From positions 56,145,964 to 56,209,963 of the forward strand of contig NC_087067.1 in assembly GCF_963678635.1 (NCBI RefSeq): a stretch of DNA of 64,000 bases, in the 5' to 3' direction. Both the position numbers and the translations under genes were made by a program. Of this stretch, positions 53,579 to 64,000 are shown piece after piece. Each line of letters opens with the position of its first letter. Position 1 is the stretch's first letter. This stretch comes from Symsagittifera roscoffensis. Its lineage: Eukaryota > Xenacoelomorpha > Acoela > Convolutidae. Below the pieces are notes generated by a model that was given only the letters and a program-made list of their open reading frames with translations, had not been told where the DNA came from and did no database searches.

Positions 53579-54429
53579 ATTTCAAAAACAGTTTTAATTC
53601 AAAAATTAATACTCTTTGCACCTCCGAATCATTTTGAACTTTGATTTTTCAAAATAACATGCTGACAAACACGCAACGATTCTAGTTTAAATTTAGCCAA
53701 TAGGATTCATTCAATCCATCCCCTTCTATAACTATAACACCAACTTATTAGCCGAAAGATATTCAACTCCGGGCATATCTATAACTATAACTTTGCAACC
53801 TCCAGGTCAAAAATAAGCAACTTGCTAAAACTTGACAACTAAAAAAAATACCACCATAATATTACAACCCTCCCCTATCTAATAACGCAAAGATCAACAA
53901 TTTTTTCCCAACTCAGACCTCAAAAACCCTCCAACCAAAAATCACAAATTAGCCTAAAGTAAAAAAGGACCATAATCATATAGCCTGAAATACAAAATTC
54001 TCAAAAATACCCCAGATCATCTGACAAATAAAAATAAAGCAAAGAAGATCTCTCGAACACCATAAAATTAGCCCCCAACAATTTTTCACAAAACTCAACC
54101 CACTTGTCAAAAATCAATAAATGACTCGACCACACTTGAAAATCGCCCGAAACAACAAAAAATATTCGACCAAGAAGTCATTTCTTAAATGTTCTTCTCT
54201 CGATCAGTCAATATCTTTAAACATACAATTTTCAACATTTTTATAAATTTTTTTCACAATACTTAAACTTTCATTCATACTTCTCTTTGATACCTTTGAA
54301 GCCTTTATAATAATTTTAATCATTTTTTGCAATATTTTTTAAATTTTTTACTCCATATTTGAAATATATCTCCAACTTTCCCAAATCATTGACCATATTC
54401 ACAGGTACGATAAACCAAAGTTTATTTGA
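53579..54429 (+). other. Non-coding segment and decayed 76-aa ORF
   Basis: Counterpart of 13634-14465. The 76-aa hydrophobic ORF is broken after about 25 codons (54191 onward). Confidence 0.6.
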
Positions 54430-54618
54430 ATGATACGAACCATTTTTAGTAGAACAGATATTTTTTTACTATTTGTAATTTTTATAACTTTTTTATTAAC
54501 CCTAATATTGACAATATGCAAATGTATAAAAAAGGCAATCATAACATTCGCTTTAGCAACAATCCTTTTAATTATTTTCCTTGAACAATACTACAATAAA
54601 CATAAAGTTTTTCACTAA
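54430..54618 (+). CDS. 62-aa two-span membrane protein, copy 2
   Basis: Intact and highly similar to 13449-13637, including TICKCIKKAIITFALAT. The ATG directly follows a TGA (TGAATGA). Confidence 0.55.
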   Translation: MIRTIFSRTDIFLLFVIFITFLLTLILTICKCIKKAIITFALATILLIIFLEQYYNKHKVFH

Positions 54619-55620
54619 GAAAAATCAATCAATACAACCTTTAAAAATTGCTAACCAACAATCACACAGTCAGTCTTCACCGACACCATCCCAAGAAAAC
54701 CCGACAATACCTACAACTACCCAAAACCACCAAACATCGAAACGAATTTCTTTCCAAGATAACCCATACACTTTTGAAGAACGACACGCTCGCTTATCTG
54801 TACCATTAGAACCAGTTCAGCGACATGCACCCCTAAGTGAACCAACATATAACTTGTACCCAACAATACCACAAGAATTAAGTAGAATAAGAAATATTAG
54901 TCAAAACCAAAATACAGTTGAAATAAATAGACAAATTATACATCCACGACGAAATAGAAATTTTCAAACCCCCCGAGTTCATTTTGATATACCCCAATCC
55001 CCATCACTAAGTACTCCAGAAAACCCAATTAGCATACTACCGGATACCCCTACACTTCTTTCACAACGTAGCACCTCAAGTATACCCTCAGATTACTTAG
55101 GTTCAACACCAACATCTGAACCAATAGGTGACAATCCCTTTAACCCCCCCCCCCCCCAATCAAACGTCACGACTACCATATTGGACAACACACTCATTCA
55201 CACAAGGTGAACCAAATTTAATAAATGACCCAATAGATATTTCTACGGATACAACAACATCATCATCACTACCAGAAACATTATCACTACCGTCAACACC
55301 ATCAATAAGCCAGATTTCACCGACGCCTTTCCCCCTAAATTTTCCAAATAACCTCGACGCTAGATATCGAGAACAATCATCAACAAATAATCCAATAGGA
55401 TTAGATTGGAACACGTTCACAGCACCCCCACCATTATTCGGACAACATCCCGAAATTAACCGACTCCACAATTGGGCACTCCATAGACTACAATATAGAC
55501 AAGACATCCACGAAGACATTCGTGACCATAACATCCAAGTACTCCAACAAAATAGTCTACAATTAAAATTCACGGTTAAACGGTTAAACTTAACAACATT
55601 GCTCAACATCATTACCCATT
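54581..55620 (+). pseudogene. Ser/Thr/Pro-rich ORF, copy 2
   Basis: Also without a methionine codon; the first near-start is TTG at 54581, inside the membrane ORF. It keeps NPYTFEERHARLS and NRNFQTPRVHFDIPQS. A C run at about 55145-55157 shifts the frame, after which WNTFTAPPPLFGQH is readable to 55620. Confidence 0.65.
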
Positions 55621-55758
55621 AAACCCACCCAATATAACAGCTCAATCGCTACCACCACCATTTATAACAACTGAAGTAATATATAAATACGACAGATACA
55701 CCAAAAAGAGGATTGGTTACATCACATTTTATAACCCATACTCAGGATTATCATACAC

Positions 55759-58220
55759 ATGTATATTCTAAAAGTATTGATTATTCTACAAATCCTTTTA
55801 CTAGCATTTTCCGATCAGAACACAAATCCTTCTCCTCGCACAGGACCCCAGGACTTATTAGTAACACAATACGATTGTGAAGAAAATGAACAAAAAACAC
55901 TACACAAATATGCAATAAATCAAGTATCACAATGCGAAACGGAACCACAAGCTATAGAAACTACAAATGTAATAGCGACACCGTATTCAAAAGCCCGAGC
56001 AACAACAATCGCAGGATATAAATTTACAGCAACATTTTCCGAAAAGAAAGTACATTGTTCACAAGTTTCAAACGGAAATAAAAACCGACTTGACCACGAA
56101 TCATTCTACCAAAGTAATATAGAACGACTTCTACATCTAAATCCCGATGATTGTAAAAACAAGCTACTCAGATTAAATATCACAAGAAATAAAAACACCG
56201 ACATAAAACTAGTATATTTCAAGTCCTGCCGATTCTGTACATCAAGCAGAACTTGAAAGATATCAAGGACATATAAAACTAGATGAAAAATACCCATACA
56301 ACGGCGCACACGGAAGATTAACTTATGACATACACGATAAGCACTGGATACCACACATTGGTATAAATAATCCATCAAACTGCAAAGCAGACACAAAAAA
56401 GAAAGGATATCAAGAAATAATGTTTTTCGATTGGAAAATACAACTCGAAAAAATACAACTCACACGAGATTTATCCGACAACACAATGATCTGTCAAGGA
56501 ATTAGATTACCTTGTAAAAACGATCAAGGTTATTGTGATCCTACAACACGGACACAAGCAACAATTGTTTGGTTTCCCGAAGATACATGCACAACATTTC
56601 AAGTAGCAAAAATACACGCTCGAATGATAAAATTTCACGAAAAATATTTTATAAAATCACTTCCACATGAAAAAGTCCATCCATCACGAAAACAAAGTAC
56701 TGATTTTCGAAATGTCCATTTTTTAGAAAATAAATTAACACGTTTCCAAATATATCAAGAAACAGAAATCGCATGCAAATACAGAAACCCACTTCACAAA
56801 ACACAATATTCTGAAATATTAGTTGAATACGAAAAAGATTTCGACATGACCACTGGAAAAATAAAAATTGACCCTTATGCCACAGGTCACTCTCTACACG
56901 AGGGAACATCATACATACCAGTTAAATTTCAAAAATAATCAACCTGGTGGAAATGGTCAACCTGGTGGTCAACCGGGTGAAAAACTAAAACCACATGACA
57001 CTAGAAGCACACGTTTACAAGAACTATCACTAAGGAATAATACTTATTTTGGTAATATCCACTATGATATCCACTTAGATATGAAGTTAGACTACACGAT
57101 TAGTCGATTTTTTTAAGAAATGTCACTCTCCGAATTAGAAACACTTCACCAACTATGCGAATTAGAAAGGACGCAAATCCTACAATCACTCGCACTAGCA
57201 ATATTAAAAATACCCTACGCAGGATATTTATTATCAGGAAAAAGATCAAATATTTTAGACTACGAAGGAAACATTTTATGGTTTTATACTTGTACCAAAA
57301 AATTATCACCACTATATGTTTTTGAAGATAAACGATGCTATAAAAGAATTCCTATCTTTTATAAAAATAAGGTACATTTTGTTGACACACTTTCAAGACG
57401 AAGATATTTTTGGGATACCGCAGTCCCATGTGGATCAAAAAATAGCCACAATGTAGTACAATTGAACCCTGATGAAGATAAATATTATCTTCTTACTCCA
57501 TACCCCACGTTAATGCAATCACTCAAAAAATTTTCACCCGAAAGCATCAGAGCTCTTGCTCGTAATCCAAATATTGATTTACAATCAATTGGAATATATT
57601 CAAAATCCAACACCACATTAGAACACAACAGTTCCAAGAATTATTAACACAAATGGACACTATACAAAGACAATCAATTGACCAAAATTTACGCAAACTT
57701 GCCGAAACCGCAGGATTTGCAGATATTTATACACAAGATTATAGCGGATGTTTTGAAGACATTAAAGACTATATATATCTAAACGGTGAAAAATACAGAC
57801 CACAAGATATTTCACCTATAAATATTTTTAGCTTTGTTACACTAAAAATGAAATTCTCGATTTTCTAGGATGGCCCTATTATATCTTAGAAAAATTAACT
57901 ATCCTTTACGCAATGTTTAACTTTATAGGTTTTCTTTTTTCACTTTAAAAAGGAATCTATAACACATGCGCTATACACACACAAGTAAATAGACAAGCAA
58001 GTGTAGCACGCATACTATTTGCAGGATTTTTTGGAATTTTTTTATCATCAATCAACAAAATTCTTCTAGACGCACAAATAAAAGAATATAATACAAAAAT
58101 AGCGACAAGACAGAACACATACGACGAAGAACATCATAACACAGAAGTAACACCTACCGACCACAGTTGCCACCCCTACCACATAACCATCCATTATCCT
58201 TAGTTCCACGTAATTTCTGA
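55759..58220 (+). pseudogene. Env-like glycoprotein, copy 2, broken
   Basis: Same start (signal peptide) and block order as the intact gene, but interrupted at about 56225-56256, 56938, 57116 (stop), 57640 and 57860, and the membrane region also has a stop. The ectodomain is long enough to align throughout. Confidence 0.8.
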
Positions 58221-58286
58221 AACCTAGCAATAACACATAACACAAATTTTAAACAAAACATATCGCAAAGTCCCATACAACATATA

Positions 58287-58391
58287 ATGACACATCATTC
58301 ACAAGATGCTAATACATATGAACAATTTATAGAACAACCCCATACCAACGCTTTTCAGTCTCAAAATAATCATTTTTTTAGCCCACGATGA
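58287..58391 (+). CDS. 34-aa ORF, copy 2
   Basis: Same length as 9701-9805 and similar sequence, ending FFSPR. Its TGA overlaps the ATG of the next ORF as ATGA. Confidence 0.5.
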   Translation: MTHHSQDANTYEQFIEQPHTNAFQSQNNHFFSPR

Positions 58392-60195
58392 GCCGACAAC
58401 TTGGATCCCTACACCGCTCAAATTCCCATCCAACCAACCTCCACACTCCAATCCCAATAACCCCACTTTTTGCTTTCCCGCCACCCGATTTCCCAACTAT
58501 TAATATATCATCAAGCATGAATTCGGATACTAATTCAGATATTTCAGTTTTATACTCCTTTTCACAACTTAATAACCCTAATATAGAACCCCCTGACGAA
58601 TTTGCAGACTCCGAACCATCTCCATCCAATAATTTCTAAACCAACTCCTCAGTTTTTTCAAAACCCCCTTTTCAACCGATCCCACCAAATAACCCACTCC
58701 CATCCGTTGCTACTCCTTCTTATGCTTCACAAGTAACCCCAACCTATTCTCCATTTCATTCCGACCGATCATCTAATAATTGTCCAGATACCTCCCAAAT
58801 CTCCCAAGAACTCGATATTTTTATCACCCTACAACAGCTAATACACCCTAACATCCTCACTATAAATCAAATTTCATCCACAATAGAATCCTTAAACCCA
58901 CCTACTCCTACACCCTCCTCAGCTTACACTGCATCATTAGCACAATCATCCACATCCACTGAATCATCAAATAGCACTCACCGAGCTTATCGCACTTTTA
59001 AAAGAAAATTCCCGAACCATCCATTCCCGACCAAACCAGGAACAGCCTGCGAATATATAAACCATCCACACCACACCAACACGAAAGATTTTCTAGCAAT
59101 CACCTTACCCTCATTCCCACAATATACTTTAAACACACCTAACGACACTAACGACACACGTAGTTTTGTAGATGAACATGTTTTAATGCCAACACTTCAT
59201 CGGACAGCATATTACCATTTTACTAATCCCCTTTGCCTGCCACTATCTAATACTCATAACGATATAGAAAAGAATAAAGATATGCTATATAGACTCACCG
59301 CAACACTAATACCTAGACAATTTACTTATATAGGATATAAAAAATCACTAAAAACATTCACTGCACCCCGAGCTAACGAATTTTATCAAGAACATTACGA
59401 CCATAATATCATCCGACCTAATCAAGAGCAATTTCTAGATGACGACCGCTTCGCTAACCCACAACTAACAGAAAAATTCTTCATCAAAACGTCATATGTA
59501 TTCACACTTAATATTTTTGATAGAAAAAATGATCACATCATTTCTGAAGCACTAACTGATATTCAAGCTTACGAAAGTTTTAAAGAAAAATTTCAGTTAT
59601 TTTCACTAACCTTTCACTTCCTTGCACCACATTAACGCGATATGCACTGTTCACACGACTTTATGTTACGCACTAAACAGACTCATACATATACATACTA
59701 TCGCTTTATACAAAATCATTTTGATTTACACACTCCATCAAGACAACCACACCATCGTTTTCAGTTTCTTAACTCGAGTACACTTCACCATTTTTTCTTA
59801 ATTTCACCTATTGCATCAAGGATACTAACCTCCACGGCATCCTCCGCAATTATGATCCAGTAACACAAATGTATATATTTTGTCCAATCACGAAGACCTT
59901 TAATGCCGAAGAATCCAGACCCTTCCTTATGTCACATGGATTTATCCAACCTATAGAAATCCCAATATTAGAATTTATTCACAATACTAAATATAATCAC
60001 AAAAGATATAACCTCATTCAAAACACACCTTATGAGTTTGCAGTAGGCACCGAAGAACTAAAAACCATTAAAGCACTTCAATTGCTTTGGCCACTGCTCC
60101 AAACTAAAAACATCATTCGCATACTAGCAAAGTTACTAACAACTTCGGACATAATACACGAGATCTTTTCCCACGGCTTTTTCCCAGATAATTAA
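58388..60195 (+). pseudogene. 597-aa ORF, copy 2, broken
   Basis: N-terminal Ser/Pro-rich part open to 58639, then stops. The conserved C-terminal domain is readable in pieces (59186-59635, 59642-59863, 59869-60195). The stop TAA at 60193 is in the same place relative to the splice donor. Confidence 0.75.
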
Positions 60196-60198
60196 CAG

Positions 60199-60283
60199 GT
60201 AAGTATAATTTAAAAATATTCTTAACTAATAAATTTAAATTAGTACTAACGATTCTTTACTCATGTTTCTTTTACATTTTTAG
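60199..60283 (+). other. Candidate 85-nt 3'-UTR intron, copy 2
   Basis: GTAAGT donor three bases after the stop codon, TACTAAC at 60244-60250, a T-rich tract and TTTTTAG ending at 60283. Confidence 0.6.
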
Positions 60284-61778
60284 TCTTCATACCACGATCA
60301 TCTGCAAAAAACAGAAGAAAAAAATAAATAAACTTGTTAAAATTCTTCTAAACTTCTTTAATATTTTACACAAGATAATATGATAAAATTCATACCAAAT
60401 GTAGTAAATTAATTTATAAATTATTCCCCCATAAAGCAGTAAATTTAATTATGATGAAAATTTATAACTTTAAATTTCCCGCAAAAACTAGCAGTAAAAT
60501 TGAAAATCTATGTAATAAATTGATAAAATGAAAATGCAGTACTAACCATTTGATATTTTCATTCACTCGCACAGGAATTCTATCCAAACTCGCACAGCTC
60601 GCCCACGAAGAATTGTTTAAATAATGATTTTAAGTTTCAAGTTTTCACACTCAACAACTCTAACACACGATAACAAATTCCAAACTTTCCTTTAACCCGG
60701 TTGGAAAGGAATTATATACTAAACCAAACTAACCAACGCAGCTTACTAAACATCACAAACCATAAAATAACAGCATGACTAAGAAAAGAAAACCAACGGT
60801 ACCCAAACCGGATTAACCCAGTTTAAAACTGGATAATTTATTCTTTTGAAGACTATTATAAAGTCTAAGAAAGAAATAATAAAACACAAAAAAGTCGAAA
60901 GACAAACCCATAATAAAAACAATTTGATTTTTGAAAAAGGACACAACCAAAGAAACATAAGAAAGACCAACATAAACCCAACAAAAAACGTTATCACATA
61001 ACAGGACCTCTCAAAGAAACCGCACGAAACCATACTCCCACTCCTGGCCTAACCCACCAGAGAGGACGTCCTGAGCATGCTCTATTGCCGGCCTAACCCA
61101 CCGCGCTACATCCACGCTTTGTGACCACACTTCTTTTTTTAATAAGAGGTACTCAAGGGTGAGTAACTCTTCAAAATAACAGAACTAAAACAAAATGCTT
61201 TTGTGAAAACAATTAACTAAATTCATAATTAAAAAACCAAACTTTTAAAAACTTTATAAAATGTAAATCATACCTTGCAGTATATAGATCAACACACAAC
61301 AACAAAGACGAACATCCAAAGACAAAATGACCCCATTACACTCGAACAAGAATGGCTAACCACAACCGATATGCCGTCCACAATCACAACTCAAAGGATT
61401 TTGAGTACGACTTGACTTCGCAGAAAAGGACTTCATTGAACTAGACCAATGACCACTTCGATGTTCAAGTATACGTACAGATCCGAGTTACAAAGCATCC
61501 CTTCCACACACAATCTCCACGCCATTCCCAGACGAGGTTGAACACAAAACAAGTTCTCTACATAATACAGAAAAACCTGTCATAGCCAACCATTCTGAAA
61601 TCAGATTGAGTTTGTTGGGAAAACCCAGTCTTTGTCATAAGAAGACACAACGATTGATCCTGGAACTTCTCTAAAGAGAACCCAGTAGAATATGATGTTC
61701 GCCAAATACCAACGTCCATCATCCATCCTTTGAATTGCAGAAAAACAATTCTAAAAAACTCTGTAAAACCCGGATGGG
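60284..61778 (+). other. 3' UTR of retrovirus copy 2
   Basis: Matches 6334-7820 in reverse complement with small indels. It includes the hairpin 61145-61170 and ends in the CCCGGATGGG tract. Confidence 0.7.
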
Positions 61779-62188
61779 TGGAACCTGATCTAAACTACAT
61801 TTTATGATTGGATAAATTAGATATTTTACCACTGTAAAGTATTTAATATTAACCAATCATGATCCATCTAACTAACAACCCACTTATTTGTAAGTGCTGA
61901 AATTACTTGTAATTTCAGCACCAGAGAGATTTGAATTTAACTTAGAAATTAGTTGCCTCTCCAAGAGAACTTCAGCAGCCGCAATAAACCAGTATACCCT
62001 AGATCTATTGAGCCTAGCAGAGACTAGTTAAACAACCTGAGACTAGATAGTATAAGAGTAAGATTAGGATCGGTATTAGACTAAGAAGTTGCACGAATCT
62101 ATCCGGCCGAAAATAAGATAGCGTGACGAACAGACGGTGTACCCTATCCGAAATTACTCTATGAGTTAACCACATCGGTCCTAACTCA
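61779..62188 (+). repeat. 3' LTR of retrovirus copy 2
   Basis: 410 bp, TGGAACC...CCTAACTCA, diverged from the copy-1 LTRs by scattered changes. The hairpin at 61894-61921 is a perfect 13-bp stem. Confidence 0.9.
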
Positions 62189-63880
62189 ATACCCATTTCG
62201 TATCGCTTTCCATGTCCAGACCAAAGTCTCAAATATGTTTACTTGGGCACTCAATAGAATCAGTTTTAAGGGGCAATTTCAAATTCGGCCTGTACCTTAC
62301 TACTCGGCAGTACTTAATTCGCGGGTGTCGAAAAATGAGCGGTCTTAATTGGGGTGGTGGGGTTTTGAATTGATCAGTATCAAGTCTGAATAATATCGTG
62401 CCTAAATTGAGTCAACAATTTTCTTACACATAAAAATTTTTCTAAAACTCAGGGTATAAACTTTATAGAATAAAAATTGAGGTGAGATCAAAGCAGCGAC
62501 CCCCCAGCTTCCATGAAGTTATGATGAAGTTGATTTTTGTTGAGGGGGATCACAATTAGTGCAGAGTATTATGCACATGAATAATTAAATGATAAATGTA
62601 TATAGATGTCTATAAATGCAAAAAAAATGTTTTCGTTTATTTCAGTTTTCCCGCACTGAAGTTTAATGGATAATAATTGATTATATTGGATTTTCATTGT
62701 CAGTCTCTACAAAATAACAAAAATAATCGATTATAATCGATTGAAAATGGATTATAATGATAATATTTTTTTTAAGCAATAAAAATCCAATATAATCGAT
62801 TATAATCGATTATAATCGATTAATTTCAAAAAATTTTATCAAAAGAAAACTAATCCATTTTAATCGATTATAATGGATTATAATCTATTTATTCAAATCT
62901 TTTTGTGTGTTGTTTTCATTTTTTCATAATTTTGTTCAACTTATATAATAGTTATTTTGTTCTCTCGCTTATTTTCATTTTTTCCTATTTTCAATCGAGT
63001 TAAGAAAAATTGGTGGAGCTGGTCACAATTTTGTTTTTGGGCACTTTTTGGAAAATTACTACATATTGGCCGCCCCTGGATGAACGTAATCGTTCGAGTT
63101 TTGCAGAAAGTTGCAAAAATTAGAGTCATTATTTTAATCAATTTTCATGGATTTTATGAATAAAAAATAATCCATTATACTGAAAATAAAAATGGATTAT
63201 AATCGATTATAATGGATTATAATGGATTTATATTTTTCCAAAATAATCGATTATAATCGATTAAAAATCGATTACATGGTCTAAATTTGACATGATAGTC
63301 GATTATATAGACAACATTTTAGTCAACGAAAATCCATTATAATCGATTATTACCCATGAAACTTCGGTGCGGGTTGCAAAGTTGTGCAACTTGAATTTAA
63401 CTAATTCGAAACGTTTTCATTACCGTCTAGAATGAACTTGCCATGATTTATCTTGTTGTTCTTCCAAGTCGAGCACTCTTATCTTTCAGTATTACTGGAA
63501 GCAATAACATGTGCTTCTTCGCACAATAACACAAATGCAGAAACATGTAAAGAGGAAGAAGGTTTGTGGCACACAAATTGAGCAAACAAACCCCACAACT
63601 GAGTGACATCAACGAAACAACAAATACTCAACCAAACTTATCCTTCGAGTGTTTTTATTGAAGATCACTAGTGCATCATTTCTTTTTGTTCGCAATGCCA
63701 ACTTTCTAATTCCCACTGTCAATATTATTTGCCTTTACTATATTTTGAAATGTGTGGCCAAACTCAATCGACCACGCTTCATAGCCGCCTCACTACCGCA
63801 GTTCTGGACAGTTAAAACTGACAGCTGTTCCAAGAAACGAAGATTCTGTGGTTGCATTTTGAGTTTGGCTATCCTAAAAG
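62189..63880. repeat. Inverted duplication, arm 2 (occupied)
   Basis: Reverse complement of 39988-41009 with a 724-bp MITE inserted. It is bounded on the left by the retrovirus LTR and on the right by a third retrovirus fragment. Confidence 0.85.
62650..63373. mobile_element. MITE with ATAATCGATT repeats
   Basis: Terminal inverted repeats CCCGCACTGAAGTTTAATGG and the complement of CCATGAAACTTCGGTGCGGG (20 nt, two mismatches). The interior is packed with ATAATCGATTATAATCGATT units and has no ORF of interest. The empty site in arm 1 shows a 2-bp TT duplication. Confidence 0.8.
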
Positions 63881-64000
63881 ACAAAGCATCCCCTCCACGC
63901 ACAATCTCCACGCCATTCCCAGACAAGGTCGAACACAAAAGAAGTTCTCTACATGAAACAGAAAAACCTGTCATAGCCAACCATTCTGAAATCAGATTGA
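63881..64000 (+). mobile_element. Third copy of the endogenous retrovirus, start of fragment
   Basis: Matches the 3' UTR of copy 2 (61489-61608) from ACAAAGCATCCC onward and continues past the window edge. The join to arm 2 is abrupt. Confidence 0.85.

Larger units (their letters stand above)
51996..62188 (+). mobile_element. Second copy of the endogenous retrovirus, 5'-truncated and decayed
   Basis: Collinear with the complete element from mid-pol to the 3' LTR, on the opposite strand. It lacks the 5' LTR, leader, ORF1, gag and most of RT, with two internal deletions. The right border is proven by the unoccupied duplicate at 40981-41009; the left flank does not match that duplicate, so the original 5' part and its flank are lost. 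Confidence 0.9.

Noticed and set aside
55160..55612. 150-codon minus-strand frame
   Set aside because: Antisense of the Ser/Thr-rich ORF of copy 2; openness follows from its composition.
62690..63340. CRISPR-like or satellite array of ATAATCGATT
   Set aside because: No unique spacers; the units lie inside a MITE with defined terminal inverted repeats in an animal genome.

Overview
The window is animal (invertebrate metazoan) nuclear DNA. It is AT-rich, coding sequence is split into short exons with GT-AG borders and matching phases, fibronectin type III (FN3) receptor exons are recognisable, and much of the rest is transposable elements. The species cannot be named from the sequence.

Host genes. 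Plus-strand exons at 821-960, 1780-1936, 5213-5347 and a tandemly duplicated 84-nt exon (5408-5491, 5544-5627) look like the end of a beta-propeller (WD40-like) protein, possibly continuing at 26101 and ending at 36377-36472. A minus-strand gene runs from about 51.4 kb down to 37.3 kb. It encodes a single-pass FN3 cell-surface receptor: FN3 exons at 51.4-42.0 kb, a transmembrane exon at 41429-41550 and cytoplasmic-tail exons at 39.9-39.4 and 37.7-37.3 kb. Several of its exons carry inverted duplications of their own sequence.

Mobile elements. (1) 5926-24774 is an 18.85-kb Ty3/gypsy-class endogenous retrovirus on the minus strand. It has 408-bp TG...CA LTRs, an AAAT target duplication, a primer binding site, a leader, a basic upstream ORF, a 2372-codon gag-pol, two tiny membrane ORFs, a methionine-free Ser/Thr/Pro-rich ORF, an 817-aa envelope glycoprotein of the chuvirus-like type, a 34-aa ORF, a 597-aa ORF of unknown function and a 3'-UTR intron. 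A frameshift breaks integrase. (2) 26969-34623 is a decayed BEL/Pao element on the minus strand with a GTCAT target duplication and a tRNA-like sequence in each LTR. (3) 44501-46631 is a decayed Mutator-like (MULE) transposon. (4) 51996-62188 is a second, 5'-truncated and decayed copy of element 1 on the plus strand. (5) A third copy starts at 63881 and leaves the window. (6) 62650-63373 is a MITE full of ATAATCGATT repeats, inserted in one arm of an inverted duplication (39988-41009 versus 62189-63880) whose other arm preserves the empty site.

How it fits together. Element 1 is the notable object. Downstream of pol it carries a compact multi-ORF module whose ORFs overlap by ATGA or a few bases, which suggests translational coupling, and ends in a conserved mini-intron with a TACTAAC branch site. 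The second copy keeps the same ORF order, so the layout is a family property and not a one-off rearrangement.
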